In this document: positions 8,256 through 16,867 of the stretch, piece by piece
How positions within the stretch are numbered: position 1 is the first letter of the stretch
Layout of the letters: every line of letters starts with the position of its first letter
Source: Eubacteriales Family XIII. Incertae Sedis bacterium
GTDB taxonomy: Bacteria; Bacillota; Clostridia; Peptostreptococcales; Anaerovoracaceae
Length of the DNA: 37,320 nt
Reading direction: 5' to 3'
Assembly (NCBI GenBank): GCA_031270275.1
Contig: JAISXZ010000128.1
Location: 1-37,320, forward strand
Made by a program: the position numbers and the translations under genes
The notes under the pieces: generated by a model
Told to the model about the DNA's origin: nothing
Seen by the model: only the letters and a program-made list of their open reading frames with translations
Database searches by the model: none

Positions 8256-9446
8256 CTATCGCTTGTTCCATGCCGCCAGGGCAAGGCGTATCAGCTCTAT
8301 CGCGCGCCGCAGGTCCCGCTCGTTCAGCACATAGGCTATGCGTATCTCGCTCCTGCCGAGGCCGGGCGTGGCGTAGAAGCCCTCCGCCGGCGTGAACATG
8401 ACCGTCTCGCCCGCGTCGTCGAAATTCTCGAGCAGCCATATGAGGAAGTCCTCGGCGTCATCCACGGGCAGCTTGGCCGTGATGTAGAAGGCGCCGGGAG
8501 GCTTGACGCAGACTATGCCGTCTATCTTGCGCAGCTCCTCGTAGGCCGCGTCGCGCCGCCTCTCGAACTCGGCCCTTATCCCGTCGAAATACTCGGGGCC
8601 GAGGCGGTAGAGGGCCGCGCTGCCTATCTGGTCGAACGTCGGGGCGCAGAGCCGGCTCTGCGCCAGCTTCATCATGCCGCCTATCAGATCCCTGTTCTTC
8701 GACAGGGCGACGCCTACGCGCGCGCCGCAGGCGCTGAAGCGCTTCGACACGGAATCCACGATCACCGTCCGGTCCTCTATGTCGCCGAGCTGCCCGAAGC
8801 TGCTCACGGCGTTGCCGTCGTAGACGAATTCGCGGTAGACCTCGTCGGATATGACAAAGAGCCCGAAGTCCCTTGCGGCCTGCCCTATGGTCTCCATCTC
8901 ACCGCGCGTGAGCACGACGCCCGTGGGGTTTCCGGGGTTGGTCAGAAGCATGGCCTTCGTGCGGGGGCCCACAAGGCGCGCGATGGCGTCGCGGTCGGCG
9001 TACCTGTAGCCGTTCTCGGGCGTGGTGGTCAGGGGGACGATGACGCCGCCCGAGGCCCTGACGAAGGCGTCGTAGTTCGTGTAGAAGGGCTCGGGCACTA
9101 TGACCTCGTCCCCGTCGTCGCACACGCAGTCGATGATGAAGCGCAGCGCCTCGCTGCCGCCGCAGGTCACGACGATGTCCTCGTAGGCGTATTCCATGCC
9201 GTAGCGCCTGTAGTAATCCTGCACGGCCGTGATCATGGACGGTATGCCCGCCGAGGGCGCGTACTCCACCGTCTCGCGCCCGTCGTTCGCTATGGCCTCG
9301 ATGAAGGCGGGGGGCGTCCTGACGTCGGGCTGGCCTATATTCAAAAAATACACCTTCTTGCCGGCCTTCTTCGCGGCTTCAGTGTATTTGAAAAACTTCC
9401 GTATCGGCGACGGCTTTATGCCTGAAATCTTTTTTGACAGTCTCAT
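8256..9446 (-). CDS. Class I/II PLP-dependent aminotransferase (aspartate aminotransferase-like)
   Basis: A 396-residue aminotransferase of fold type I. Visible motifs are YAPSAGIPSM, VTCGGSEAL (cofactor phosphate binding, about 94-101), LLTNPGNPTG at about 167-176 (the Asn-Pro-Gly-Asn-Pro-Thr-Gly motif), DEVYREFVYD, and SVSKRFSACGARVG with the PLP lysine at 235. This last motif is typical of a clostridial/Bacteroides group annotated as aspartate aminotransferase. The cytoplasmic reaction is an amino group exchange between an amino acid and 2-oxoglutarate, but substrate preference cannot be read from sequence. It lies 59 bases after tlyA on the same strand. The ATG at 9446 follows a purine-rich GGGAGAG about 13 bases upstream. 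Confidence 0.9.
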   Translation of the reverse strand: MRLSKKISGIKPSPIRKFFKYTEAAKKAGKKVYFLNIGQPDVRTPPAFIEAIANDGRETVEYAPSAGIPSMITAVQDYYRRYGMEYAYEDIVVTCGGSEALRFIIDCVCDDGDEVIVPEPFYTNYDAFVRASGGVIVPLTTTPENGYRYADRDAIARLVGPRTKAMLLTNPGNPTGVVLTRGEMETIGQAARDFGLFVISDEVYREFVYDGNAVSSFGQLGDIEDRTVIVDSVSKRFSACGARVGVALSKNRDLIGGMMKLAQSRLCAPTFDQIGSAALYRLGPEYFDGIRAEFERRRDAAYEELRKIDGIVCVKPPGAFYITAKLPVDDAEDFLIWLLENFDDAGETVMFTPAEGFYATPGLGRSEIRIAYVLNERDLRRAIELIRLALAAWNKR

Positions 9447-9505
9447 AGGCTGTTTTTTCTCTCCCTGTTATCTTGCTGCCCGCTGCGGGGCGCGGACAGT
9501 TTCGT

Positions 9506-10297
9506 CTAAAACTCTGGACCATGGCCCTCGGATACGCCGTTGCCCAGCCCCCGAAGCGGCGGCCTCTCCAGCAGCAGCAGGAACTCGGTGTTGCCCTTTG
9601 CCCCCTTTATGGGCGACGGCATCGCGCCGGCCGGCGACAGGCCGTTCTCGTCGGCGTAGAGCCTCGCCATGCGCAGCGCCTCCCTGTGGACATCCGGGTC
9701 CCTTACGACGCCGCCCTTGCCCACCTGGCCGCGCCCGGCCTCGAACTGCGGCTTCACGAGGCAGACCATCCTGCCGCCGGCGTCCATAAGCCGCTCCGCC
9801 ACGGGCAGGACAAGCCTCAGCGATATGAAGGAGACGTCTATCGTTACGAGGCCGGCCTTCTCGGGTATGGACGAGGGCTCGAGCAGGCGTATGTTCGTCC
9901 TTTCGATGTTCACGACGCGCGGATCGTTGCGCAGCTTCCAGTCGAGCTGGCCGTAGCCGACGTCGATGGCGTAGACCCTGCGCGCGCCCCTTTTGAGCAG
10001 GCAGTCCGTGAAGCCGCCCGTGGACGCGCCTATGTCTATGGCGACAAGCCCCTCGACGCTCAGCGAGAAGCCGTCGAGCGCCGCCTCCAGCTTAAGGCCG
10101 CCCCTGCCCACGTAGGGGCAGGCGGGCGCGGAGACGGATATCTCGGCGTCCATGGCCGTCGGCGTCCCCGCCTTCAGGGCCCGGACCCCCCCGACGCTCA
10201 CGACGCCCGCCATTACCGCGGCCTTCGCCTTTTCGCGCGAGGGGAAAAAGCCCCTCTCGTGCAAGACGACGTCAAGCCGTCCCTTCTTTCCCATCAA
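9506..10297 (-). CDS. tlyA: TlyA family rRNA 2'-O-methyltransferase / hemolysin A
   Basis: A 263-residue protein with an N-terminal S4 RNA-binding domain (RLDVVLHERGFFPSREKAK, about 6-65). The FtsJ-like SAM-dependent methyltransferase domain has the SAM motif AIDIGASTGGFTDCLL at about 85-100, AIDVGYGQLDWKLR and VTIDVSFISL. TlyA enzymes methylate ribose 2'-OH groups of 16S and/or 23S rRNA; the hemolysin name is historical. The gene overlaps dxs by 26 bases, a very common arrangement in Clostridia and Bacilli. The start at 10297 begins with two methionines and either could be used. The last ten residues or so look less conserved, which is normal for the family. Confidence 0.93.
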   Translation of the reverse strand: MMGKKGRLDVVLHERGFFPSREKAKAAVMAGVVSVGGVRALKAGTPTAMDAEISVSAPACPYVGRGGLKLEAALDGFSLSVEGLVAIDIGASTGGFTDCLLKRGARRVYAIDVGYGQLDWKLRNDPRVVNIERTNIRLLEPSSIPEKAGLVTIDVSFISLRLVLPVAERLMDAGGRMVCLVKPQFEAGRGQVGKGGVVRDPDVHREALRMARLYADENGLSPAGAMPSPIKGAKGNTEFLLLLERPPLRGLGNGVSEGHGPEF

Positions 10298-12167
10298 GCA
10301 GGGCCTCCGCCCCCCTCGCCACGGACTCCGCGTCCATGCCGTATTTCACGGCCAGCTCGCTCACGCTCCCGTGCTCTATGAAGCGATCGGGCCAGGCCAC
10401 GCACATCAGCCTTACGCCGCCCATGCCGCCGCGCCGGAAAAAGGCGGAGACCGCCGCGCCGAAGCCCCCCGCGCGCACGTTGTCCTCGACGGTCAGGATG
10501 CTGCCGCACCTCATGCCCGACTCGATCAGGGCCTGCCCGTCGAGCGGCATGACGAACCGGGCGTTCACGAGCCCGGCCTTTATGCCCCGCCCCTCGAGGA
10601 TCTTGCACGCCGCCAGCCCTGTTGCGGCCATGCCGCCCACGGCCCATATGTCTATGTCCCCGCCCTCCCTGAGCCGCCACGATTTTCCGTGCGCGACGGC
10701 GGGCGGCGCCTTGGGCGCGGCGGCCGGCTCGCCCTTGGGGTAGCGTATCGCGAGCGGGCCGTCGAAGCCTGCCGAGTATTCAAGCATCAGCGCGAGCTCC
10801 GCGCTGTCCATCGGGGCCATGACCGTCATGTTCGGCATATGGGACAGATAGCTTAAGTCGAATATGCCGTGGTGGGTCTCGCCGTCCGCCCCCACGCAGC
10901 CCGCGCGATCCAGGCAGAAGGTGACGGGGAGCCCCTGCATGCACACGTCCTGGAGCGCCTGATCGTAGGCCCTCTGCAGGAAGGTGGAGTACACGGCGAA
11001 GTACGGCTTCAGCCCGCAGCAGGCAAGCCCCGCCGCGAAGCTCACGGCATGGGCCTCGGCTATGCCCACGTCGAAGAATCTGTCGGGATACCGCTTTGCG
11101 AAGCCCGACAGCCCCACCCCGTCCGCCATGGCCGCGGTGATGGCGACTATCCGCCTGTCGTTTCCGGCCATCTCCAGCAGCTTTTCCCCGAAAACCCTGG
11201 AGCCCGAGCGCGCGCCGGGCTCCGACACCGGCGCCCCCGTGTTGGGGAGGAAGGGCCCTATGCCGTGGTATCTGCCCGGATTCACCTCCGCGTTCCTGTA
11301 GCCCTTGCCCTTTTTCGTGATGACGTGGACCAGCGTCGGCCTGTCCATGTGCCTGACGGCGGACAGTATGGCCGTCAGATCGCCTATGCTGTGGCCATCG
11401 ACGGGCCCGTAGTACTTGAAGCCCAGGTCCTCGAACATGGCGCCCGCCGCGTGCAGGGCCGCGAATTTCAGCGTGTCGCGTATGCTCTCCATGCCGCCGT
11501 ACAGCTCCTCGCCTATGGCGGGTATGTCCCTGAGCTTCTTCAGGGCCTTCTTGAACTCGAGGTATTTCGGGGAGGCGCGCAGCCTCGAAAGCGAAAGGGC
11601 TATGCCGCCGGTGCTCCTTGATATGGACATCTCGTTGTCGTTCAGCACGACTATGAGGCCCGTCCTCCTGCTGCCCGCGTTGTTTAGGCCCTCGAAGGCC
11701 GGCCCGCCCGTAAGCGCGCCGTCGCCTATGACGGCCACGACGCCGTAGCTCTCGCCCGTCAGCTCCCTCGCCTCGGCGAAGCCCATGGCGGCGGATATGG
11801 AGTTGCTGCTATGCCCGGAGCTGAAGGCGTCGTGGGGGCTTTCCTCGCGCCTGGGGAAGCCGCTGAGGCCGCCGAGCCTTCTGAGGCCGTCGAAGCCCCC
11901 GGCCCGGCCCGTAAGCAGCTTGTGCACGTAGGACTGATGGCCCACGTCCCATATTATCTTGTCGCGGGGGCTGTCGAAGACCCTGTGCAGGGCGATGGAG
12001 AGCTCCACCACGCCCAGGTTCGAGGCGAGATGACCCCCGGATTTGGAGACCTTGTCAAGCAGGAAATCCCTTATCTGGTCCGAAAGGAGATCGAGCTCCC
12101 TGGCGTCCATCGACTTGAGCTCCGCGGGGAAATCGTACTCCGTCAGGTTCTTCCTCATCGCGCTCAT
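10272..12167 (-). CDS. dxs: 1-deoxy-D-xylulose-5-phosphate synthase
   Basis: A 631-residue thiamine-diphosphate enzyme. It condenses pyruvate and glyceraldehyde 3-phosphate to 1-deoxy-D-xylulose 5-phosphate, the first step of the MEP isoprenoid pathway. Motifs include HLASNLGVVELSIALH, WDVGHQSYVHKLLTGR, SSGHSSNSISAAMGFA, the ThDP motif GDGALTGG (148-155) with the partner Asn further on, and DRAGCVGADGETHHG in the pyrimidine-binding domain. A C-terminal transketolase domain completes the protein. Length is standard. Its ATG overlaps the ispA stop (ATGA), and it sits between ispA and tlyA, so prenyl precursor supply and chain elongation are genetically coupled. Confidence 0.97.
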   Translation of the reverse strand: MSAMRKNLTEYDFPAELKSMDARELDLLSDQIRDFLLDKVSKSGGHLASNLGVVELSIALHRVFDSPRDKIIWDVGHQSYVHKLLTGRAGGFDGLRRLGGLSGFPRREESPHDAFSSGHSSNSISAAMGFAEARELTGESYGVVAVIGDGALTGGPAFEGLNNAGSRRTGLIVVLNDNEMSISRSTGGIALSLSRLRASPKYLEFKKALKKLRDIPAIGEELYGGMESIRDTLKFAALHAAGAMFEDLGFKYYGPVDGHSIGDLTAILSAVRHMDRPTLVHVITKKGKGYRNAEVNPGRYHGIGPFLPNTGAPVSEPGARSGSRVFGEKLLEMAGNDRRIVAITAAMADGVGLSGFAKRYPDRFFDVGIAEAHAVSFAAGLACCGLKPYFAVYSTFLQRAYDQALQDVCMQGLPVTFCLDRAGCVGADGETHHGIFDLSYLSHMPNMTVMAPMDSAELALMLEYSAGFDGPLAIRYPKGEPAAAPKAPPAVAHGKSWRLREGGDIDIWAVGGMAATGLAACKILEGRGIKAGLVNARFVMPLDGQALIESGMRCGSILTVEDNVRAGGFGAAVSAFFRRGGMGGVRLMCVAWPDRFIEHGSVSELAVKYGMDAESVARGAEALLDGKEGTA

Positions 12168-13063
12168 TTGGTCCTGCTCCGCAGGGACTCCGCCATGCGC
12201 ACGAAGAAGTCCGCCTTCCCCTCGTATGGCTCCAGGGCCGCCAGGGCGCTGTCCGTCAGCTCCCTGAGCCTCTCCTCCGACTTTTCAAGCCCGTAAAGCG
12301 CTGGGTAGGCGGGCTTTTCGTGGTTTATGTCCGAGCCCGTCTTCTTGCCGATCTCCTTTTCGTCCCCGGACACGTCGAGTATGTCGTCGGCTATCTGGAA
12401 GGCGAGGCCGAGGTTCTCGGCGTAGTTCTCGAGGTTCGCGATCAGCTCTCTGTCGCCGCCCCCTATGTTGGCGCCCGCCTTCACGGCGGCCACTATGAGG
12501 GATGCGGTCTTGTTCACGTGTATGTAGTCCAGCAGGCCGCCCGAGACTATCCTGTGCTCCGCCTCTATGTCCGCCAGCTGCCCGGCCACCATGCCCCTGC
12601 AGCCCGCGCCCTTCGATATCTCGTAGGCGGCGCGGACCCGCTGCTTCAGCTTGGAGGGATTGTCGAAGTATATCAGCATGTCCTTGTTCATGGCCTCGAA
12701 CGCCGAGGTCAGCAGGCCGTCGCCGGCCAGTATGGCTATGCCGTCCCCGAAGACCTTGTGGCTTGTGGGGACGCCCCGCCGCATGTCGTCGTCGTCCATG
12801 GCCGGCAGGTCGTCGTGTATGAGGGAATAGGTGTGTATGTACTCTATGGCGCAGGCGTAGGGCAGGGCCTGGCTCACGTCGCCGCCCGCGAAGCCGCAGG
12901 CCGCCAGCAGCAGGCAGGGCCTTACCCTCTTGCCGCCGCTTTTCAGGCTGTAGCGCATCGCGTCGTACAGGGTCTCGCTCTTGGGGTCTATCTCGGGAAG
13001 AAAATCGAGTATGTGATCGTCGATCAGGCTCTTGTAGCCAAGATACGCCTCAAACCCCTTCAT
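12164..13063 (-). CDS. ispA: Polyprenyl (farnesyl/geranyl) diphosphate synthase
   Basis: A 299-residue trans-isoprenyl diphosphate synthase. The first aspartate-rich motif is DDLPAMDDDDMRRG at residues 84-97 and the second is DDILDVSGDEKEIGKKTGSD from residue 226. GGKRVRP (43-49) binds the isopentenyl diphosphate. The enzyme joins IPP to allylic diphosphates, normally to the C15 product in this branch, although product length is not certain from sequence. The ATG at 13063 overlaps the xseB stop by one base (TGATG) behind GGGGAGG. This coupling within xseA-xseB-ispA-dxs is characteristic of Firmicutes. Confidence 0.94.
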   Translation of the reverse strand: MKGFEAYLGYKSLIDDHILDFLPEIDPKSETLYDAMRYSLKSGGKRVRPCLLLAACGFAGGDVSQALPYACAIEYIHTYSLIHDDLPAMDDDDMRRGVPTSHKVFGDGIAILAGDGLLTSAFEAMNKDMLIYFDNPSKLKQRVRAAYEISKGAGCRGMVAGQLADIEAEHRIVSGGLLDYIHVNKTASLIVAAVKAGANIGGGDRELIANLENYAENLGLAFQIADDILDVSGDEKEIGKKTGSDINHEKPAYPALYGLEKSEERLRELTDSALAALEPYEGKADFFVRMAESLRSRTK

Positions 13064-13278
13064 CAGGCCTCCCCTCCGCCCCTTGCAAGCGTCTCTATCC
13101 TCTGCTTCGCCTCGCGCAGCATCCTCTCGCAGTCCCCGTAGTGGGCCATGCCCTCCTCGTAGGCGCCCATGGCCTTTTCGAGGCTTATGTCGCCGTTCCT
13201 GAGCGTCTCGAGCGACCTTTCCAGCCCCGCCAGCGACTCCTCGAAGGAGGGGCGTTTCTTTGCGGCCTTCTCAGCCAT
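13063..13278 (-). CDS. xseB: Exodeoxyribonuclease VII small subunit
   Basis: A 71-residue protein with the XseB pattern FEESLAGLERSLETLRNGDISLEKAMGAYEEG split over residues 10-42, predicted to form a helical hairpin that binds XseA. I chose the ATG at 13278 because GGAGGT lies 5 bases upstream and the resulting length is typical. An upstream ATG at 13332 would add 18 atypical residues inside xseA. With XseA it forms exonuclease VII, which degrades single-stranded DNA from both ends to oligonucleotides. The start overlaps the last 8 bases of xseA, and the stop overlaps the ispA start. Confidence 0.93.
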   Translation of the reverse strand: MAEKAAKKRPSFEESLAGLERSLETLRNGDISLEKAMGAYEEGMAHYGDCERMLREAKQRIETLARGGGEA

Positions 13279-14512
13279 GATGACCTCCATGTCGCGGCAG
13301 GGCCGCGCCGGGGCACACGCCCCTTGCCTCAAGCGTTACCGAACCGTCGCGCAGCGTCGCCGTCAGCGCGTCGTTCTCCCTGACGCGGGCCACCGAGGGC
13401 ACGGGATTCCCGGCGGAGTCCGAGAGCATGGCGTAGCCCCTGTCGAGCACGGACCTCGGATCCATGCCCCGCAGCCCCGCCGCCATCCTTTCCGCAGCCT
13501 CGCCGCCGGCCGAGACGGCGGCCTCCGCAAGGCGCGCCATCTCCGCCCCGAGCCCGGACAGCCGCCACGCGGCGGCGTCCGCCCTGTATGTCATCGCGCC
13601 GCCCAGGGACTCCGGGCCGCAGGCCGCGAGCCGCAGCGAAAGCCTTTCGAGCAGCCTGGCCGCGCCGCCATGGAGCTCCTGGCTGCGGGCCCTGGCCCTG
13701 TCCGCAAGGAGCCCGGCGTCGGGGACGGCCATCTGCGCGGCGGCGGTAGGCGTCTCGGCGCGCCTGTCCGCCACGAAGTCGGCTATCGTGAAGTCCGTCT
13801 CGTGCCCAACCGCCGATATGACGGGTATGCGCGACGCGTATATGCCCCTGGCCACTATCTCCTCGTTGAAGGCCCACAGCTCCTCGGCGGAGCCGCCCCC
13901 GCGCCCGACTATCATGCAGCCCGTATCGGGGCGCAGCCTGTTCACCGTCTCCATGGCGTCCGCGATGTCCGCGGCCGCCCCCGGCCCCTGGACCTGCGCG
14001 GGGCAGACAGTTATGTCCACGAGGCGGTTCCTCGACCCCAGTATCTTAAGCATGTCCTGGAGCGCGGCCCCCGTCCCGGAGGTGACGATGGCGACAGCGC
14101 GCGGGAATTCCGGTATGGGCCTCTTGCGCCCCGCGTCGAAAAGCCCCTCGGCCGCAAGCTTCGACTTCAGCCTTTCAAAGGCCGCGGCCAGGCCGCCCTG
14201 CCCCTCGACCCGGATGTCCCGTATGGCCAGCGAGTAGTAGCCGCCCCTTTCGTAGAGGCTGATATAGCCGTCGGCCACCACCTCCATGCCGTCCTCGAGC
14301 GTATAGCGCAGCGCGGCGGCGGTCTCCTGCGCCAAAAAGCAGTTCAGCCTGCTTCCCGCGTCCTTCAGCGTGAAGTACACGTGGCCCGACCCGTGGAGCT
14401 TAAGGTTTGATATCTCGCCCATGACGGACAGGGCGCCCAGGACGGGATCGGTGTGCAGCAGTTTCCTTATGTAGGCGTTCAGCTGCGAAACGCTTATCGG
14501 CCTCATGCCCAT
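13271..14512 (-). CDS. xseA: Exodeoxyribonuclease VII large subunit
   Basis: A 413-residue XseA. The N-terminal OB-fold (about 5-100) contains SVSQLNAYIRKLL, GEISNLKLHGSGHVYF and TLKDAG. The catalytic domain has IVTSGTGAALQDML, VGRGGGSAEELWAFNEE and ISAVGHETDFTIADFVADRR, the hallmark nuclease segment, followed by coiled-coil helices that hold XseB. It cuts single-stranded DNA in repair and recombination. The C-terminal part contains a shorter helical region than E. coli XseA, which is usual in Clostridia. GGAAGA precedes the ATG at 14512; the second ATG two codons later is also possible. It lies 14 bases after nusB. Confidence 0.95.
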   Translation of the reverse strand: MGMRPISVSQLNAYIRKLLHTDPVLGALSVMGEISNLKLHGSGHVYFTLKDAGSRLNCFLAQETAAALRYTLEDGMEVVADGYISLYERGGYYSLAIRDIRVEGQGGLAAAFERLKSKLAAEGLFDAGRKRPIPEFPRAVAIVTSGTGAALQDMLKILGSRNRLVDITVCPAQVQGPGAAADIADAMETVNRLRPDTGCMIVGRGGGSAEELWAFNEEIVARGIYASRIPVISAVGHETDFTIADFVADRRAETPTAAAQMAVPDAGLLADRARARSQELHGGAARLLERLSLRLAACGPESLGGAMTYRADAAAWRLSGLGAEMARLAEAAVSAGGEAAERMAAGLRGMDPRSVLDRGYAMLSDSAGNPVPSVARVRENDALTATLRDGSVTLEARGVCPGAALPRHGGHHG

Positions 14513-14526
14513 GCGTCTTCCATCGG

Positions 14527-14976
14527 CTATTCGCCGCAGGGCTCGGCGCCCTCGGCGGGATCGGCGTCGCCGTCGCCGCGTATCATGCGCCCAAGGACGC
14601 CGTTGACGAAGCTGGACGAGTTCTCGCCGCCGAACTTCTTGGCGAGCTCGACGGCCTCGTTCGCGGAAACGGAGACCGGTATGTCGTCAACAAAGAATAT
14701 CTCGGCCGCGGCAAGCCGCAGTATGGCGAGATCCGCCCGCGCCATGCGCGAGAGCTTCCAGTTGTCGCTGGACTTCGCTATCGCGGCGTCTATTTCCCCC
14801 ATGTTGCCGACGGCGGCCTCGAAGACGAGGTTTGCGAAGGGGAGCAGGGATTTGTCCCTGAGATACGCCTCCAGGAAGGCGTCCTTGCTTCGGACGCTGA
14901 AATCGCCCTGGGCGTCCATCTGGAAAAGCATCTGCATAAGCGTCTCGCGCGCCCTTGACCTCTTGTTGGCGCGCAT
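14527..14976 (-). CDS. nusB: Transcription antitermination factor NusB
   Basis: A 149-residue all-helical NusB domain. Typical marks are RARETLMQMLFQMD near the N-terminus, a central DNWKLSRMARADLAILRLAAAEI block, and the C-terminal SVSANEAVELAKKFGGENSSSFVNGVLG. NusB binds boxA RNA with NusE (S10) and supports antitermination on rRNA operons. It starts one base after the Asp23 stop codon. The neighbour order Asp23-nusB-xseA-xseB is standard in Clostridia. A short acidic tail (GDGDADPAEGAEP) follows the domain. Confidence 0.96.
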   Translation of the reverse strand: MRANKRSRARETLMQMLFQMDAQGDFSVRSKDAFLEAYLRDKSLLPFANLVFEAAVGNMGEIDAAIAKSSDNWKLSRMARADLAILRLAAAEIFFVDDIPVSVSANEAVELAKKFGGENSSSFVNGVLGRMIRGDGDADPAEGAEPCGE

Positions 14977-14977
14977 C

Positions 14978-15349
14978 CTAGGAAGCCCCTTCCTGCCTGC
15001 GCCTGACGCCCTGGACCGCGATGTTGACCGATTTCACGTCCGCGTCCGTCATGCCCTCTATCTCGTTCTTGATGTTCCTCTGCAGGTTCCAGGCTATTTC
15101 AGGTATCTTGACGCCGTATTCCACTATCACCTGGACGTCCACGGCCAGCCCCTCGTCCTCGCGCGAGATCCTTATCCCCTTCGAGCGCGGCTCCTTGCCC
15201 AGTATGTTCTGCGAAAGCGCGCCGGAGAAGCCGCCGAAAAAATCGTGCACGCCGTCGGTGGCGGCCAGGGCTTCCCTCACGCAGGCCGCTATCACCTCGT
15301 CCGAGACGCTTACGGCCCCGAGGCTTTCTGTGTTCGCGCCGCTGGCCAA
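14978..15349 (-). CDS. Asp23/Gls24 family envelope stress response protein
   Basis: A small Asp23-family protein of about 123 residues (alkaline shock protein 23, DUF322). Features are SVSDEVIAACVREALAATDGV, VQVIVEYGVKIPEIAWNLQRN and VNIAVQGV, the alternating strand-helix pattern of the family. In Firmicutes these proteins are cytoplasmic and associate with the membrane or envelope stress response. I prefer the TTG start at 15349 because GAGGTG sits 7 bases before it. A GTG at 15358 gives three more residues but lacks its own ribosome binding site. It is 13 bases downstream of the CBS-domain membrane protein and directly abuts nusB. Confidence 0.88.
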   Translation of the reverse strand: MASGANTESLGAVSVSDEVIAACVREALAATDGVHDFFGGFSGALSQNILGKEPRSKGIRISREDEGLAVDVQVIVEYGVKIPEIAWNLQRNIKNEIEGMTDADVKSVNIAVQGVRRRQEGAS

Positions 15350-15362
15350 TCCCCTCACCTCG

Positions 15363-16715
15363 CTAAAAGCCGCCTTCCGCGCCCCCCGCCGGGACGCCGG
15401 TCACAAGCCGTATCTTGTCTATCCTTCTCTCTTTTATCGATTCCACCTTGAAAACGCAGCCGCCCTCCGTCACCACGTACTCCCTGCCGTCGTTCCCGTC
15501 GGGTATCTCGCCTATCTTGTCTATTATGAAGCCGCCTATCGTCTCGTGCTCGCTCGACGATATGGCAAGCCCCAGGTCCTCGTTCAGGTCGTCTATGTAG
15601 TAGCCCCCGTCCACGAGCCAGGAATTGCTGCCCGTGCTCTCGATCTTGGGCTCGCTGTCGTCGTACTCGTCGTCGATGTTGCCCATGATCTCCTCTATCA
15701 TGTCCTCTATGGTGACGATGCCGGAAAAGCCGCCGTACTCGTCTATCAGGAGCGCGATATGCGTCTTGGAGGTCTGCATGTCCCTGAAAAGCTCGTCTAT
15801 GTTCTTGCTTGCCGGCACGAAGTAGGGCTTTTGCATGATCTTGCGCACATGCACCTTGTCGAAGCCGAACTGCCGCGCCTTTATGATGAAGTCCTTCATG
15901 TAGAGCACGCCGATGATGTCGTCTACGTCCTTGTCGTAGACGGGCACCCGCGAAAACCTCTCCCCAAGCAGCTCGTCCACGTAGCCCGTCAGCGGCTCGT
16001 TGATGTTTATCATGTAGACGTCGGTCCGGGGGGTCATTATCTCGTAGGCGAGCTTGTCGTCGAACTCGAAGACGCTCGTTATCATCTCCTTGCCCGCCTC
16101 GTTTATAAGGCCCGTCTCCTGCCCGACCTCAAGCAGGGACTTTATCTCCTCCTCCGAGTATTCCTCCTCTATGCCCTTCTCGTCCCTGCCGGAGATCCTC
16201 AGCAGCAGGTTGACGGACTTGGAGAGAAGCCACACGAAAGGCGCGGCCGCCCTCGATACGAGCAGTATCGGCCTTGCGGAGAGCAGCGCTATCCTTTCGG
16301 AGGACTGCAGCGCCATGCGCTTGGGGTAAAGCTCGCCGAAAACCAGGCTGAAATACGACAGCACGCAGGTTATCAGGACCACCGCGACCTGGTAGCTGTA
16401 CGGCACGCGGAGCGCGGCCAGCAGCCCGCCGACATCGTCGGCCATGGACGTGGCGGCGGCGGCGCTGGTGAGAAAGCCCGCGAGGGTTATGGCTACCTGT
16501 ATCGTTGACAGGAACTTGTTGGGCTGCTCGATCAGGCTGAGCAGCGCGCCCGCGTTCTTGGCGCCGTCGGCCGCGAGGGACCTTACCTTCGCCTTGCTCA
16601 CCGACACTATCGCCATTTCGGCGCACGCGAAGCACGCGTTTACGAGTATCAGCGCGGCCAGCAGGAGCAGCTGTGGCAAATACGGCATTCCGTCAGGGTC
16701 AGGGTCCAGGTCCAT
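15363..16715 (-). CDS. CNNM/CBS-domain transporter-associated protein (hemolysin C/CorC family)
   Basis: A 450-residue membrane protein with three parts. An N-terminal CNNM (DUF21) domain of four hydrophobic segments (about 10-200) contains FACAEMAIVSVSKAKVR and LVFGELYPKRMAL. A CBS pair (about 220-335) contains MTPRTDVYMININEPL and GVLYMKDFI and ends before DEYGGFSGIVTIEDMIEEIMG. A C-terminal CorC/HlyC domain starts at about 360. Relatives are implicated in Mg2+/Co2+ efflux or homeostasis; the hemolysin name is historical. An AAGGAG site about 11 bases before the ATG at 16715 supports the start. It heads the run Asp23-nusB-xseAB-ispA-dxs-tlyA and follows a repeat-rich spacer. Confidence 0.92.
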   Translation of the reverse strand: MDLDPDPDGMPYLPQLLLLAALILVNACFACAEMAIVSVSKAKVRSLAADGAKNAGALLSLIEQPNKFLSTIQVAITLAGFLTSAAAATSMADDVGGLLAALRVPYSYQVAVVLITCVLSYFSLVFGELYPKRMALQSSERIALLSARPILLVSRAAAPFVWLLSKSVNLLLRISGRDEKGIEEEYSEEEIKSLLEVGQETGLINEAGKEMITSVFEFDDKLAYEIMTPRTDVYMININEPLTGYVDELLGERFSRVPVYDKDVDDIIGVLYMKDFIIKARQFGFDKVHVRKIMQKPYFVPASKNIDELFRDMQTSKTHIALLIDEYGGFSGIVTIEDMIEEIMGNIDDEYDDSEPKIESTGSNSWLVDGGYYIDDLNEDLGLAISSSEHETIGGFIIDKIGEIPDGNDGREYVVTEGGCVFKVESIKERRIDKIRLVTGVPAGGAEGGF

Positions 16716-16754
16716 AGGGTCTTATGTCTCCTTGTCGTTGTCCGCGCTACGGTC

Positions 16755-16803
16755 AAAAAAATCGCGCGGCGTTCAAACTATATAAATAATAACCGTTGCG
16801 GCT
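16755..16803. repeat. Intergenic repeat, copy 1 (degenerate)
   Basis: This copy starts with a run of seven A, then TCGCGCGGC, an AT-rich middle (ACTATATAAATAATAA) and CCGTTGCGGCT. It aligns with the second copy about 110 bases away, which has A-run, CCGCGCGGC, AAATATAATA and GCCGCTGCGGCT. In copy 1 the palindrome has decayed. The surrounding 258-base gap 16716-16973 has no gene that I can support. Confidence 0.45.
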
Positions 16804-16867
16804 CCATTGTGGCGCAGGCGCGCGGCGGCTGTGCCGCAATCCGCCATGCGCGTTTTCGCCGCAGGCG

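Noticed and set aside
8104-8439. Small minus-strand open frame across the mutS-aminotransferase gap
   Set aside because: It overlaps the conserved aminotransferase C-terminus and its remaining part is the palindromic element; no ribosome binding site was found.
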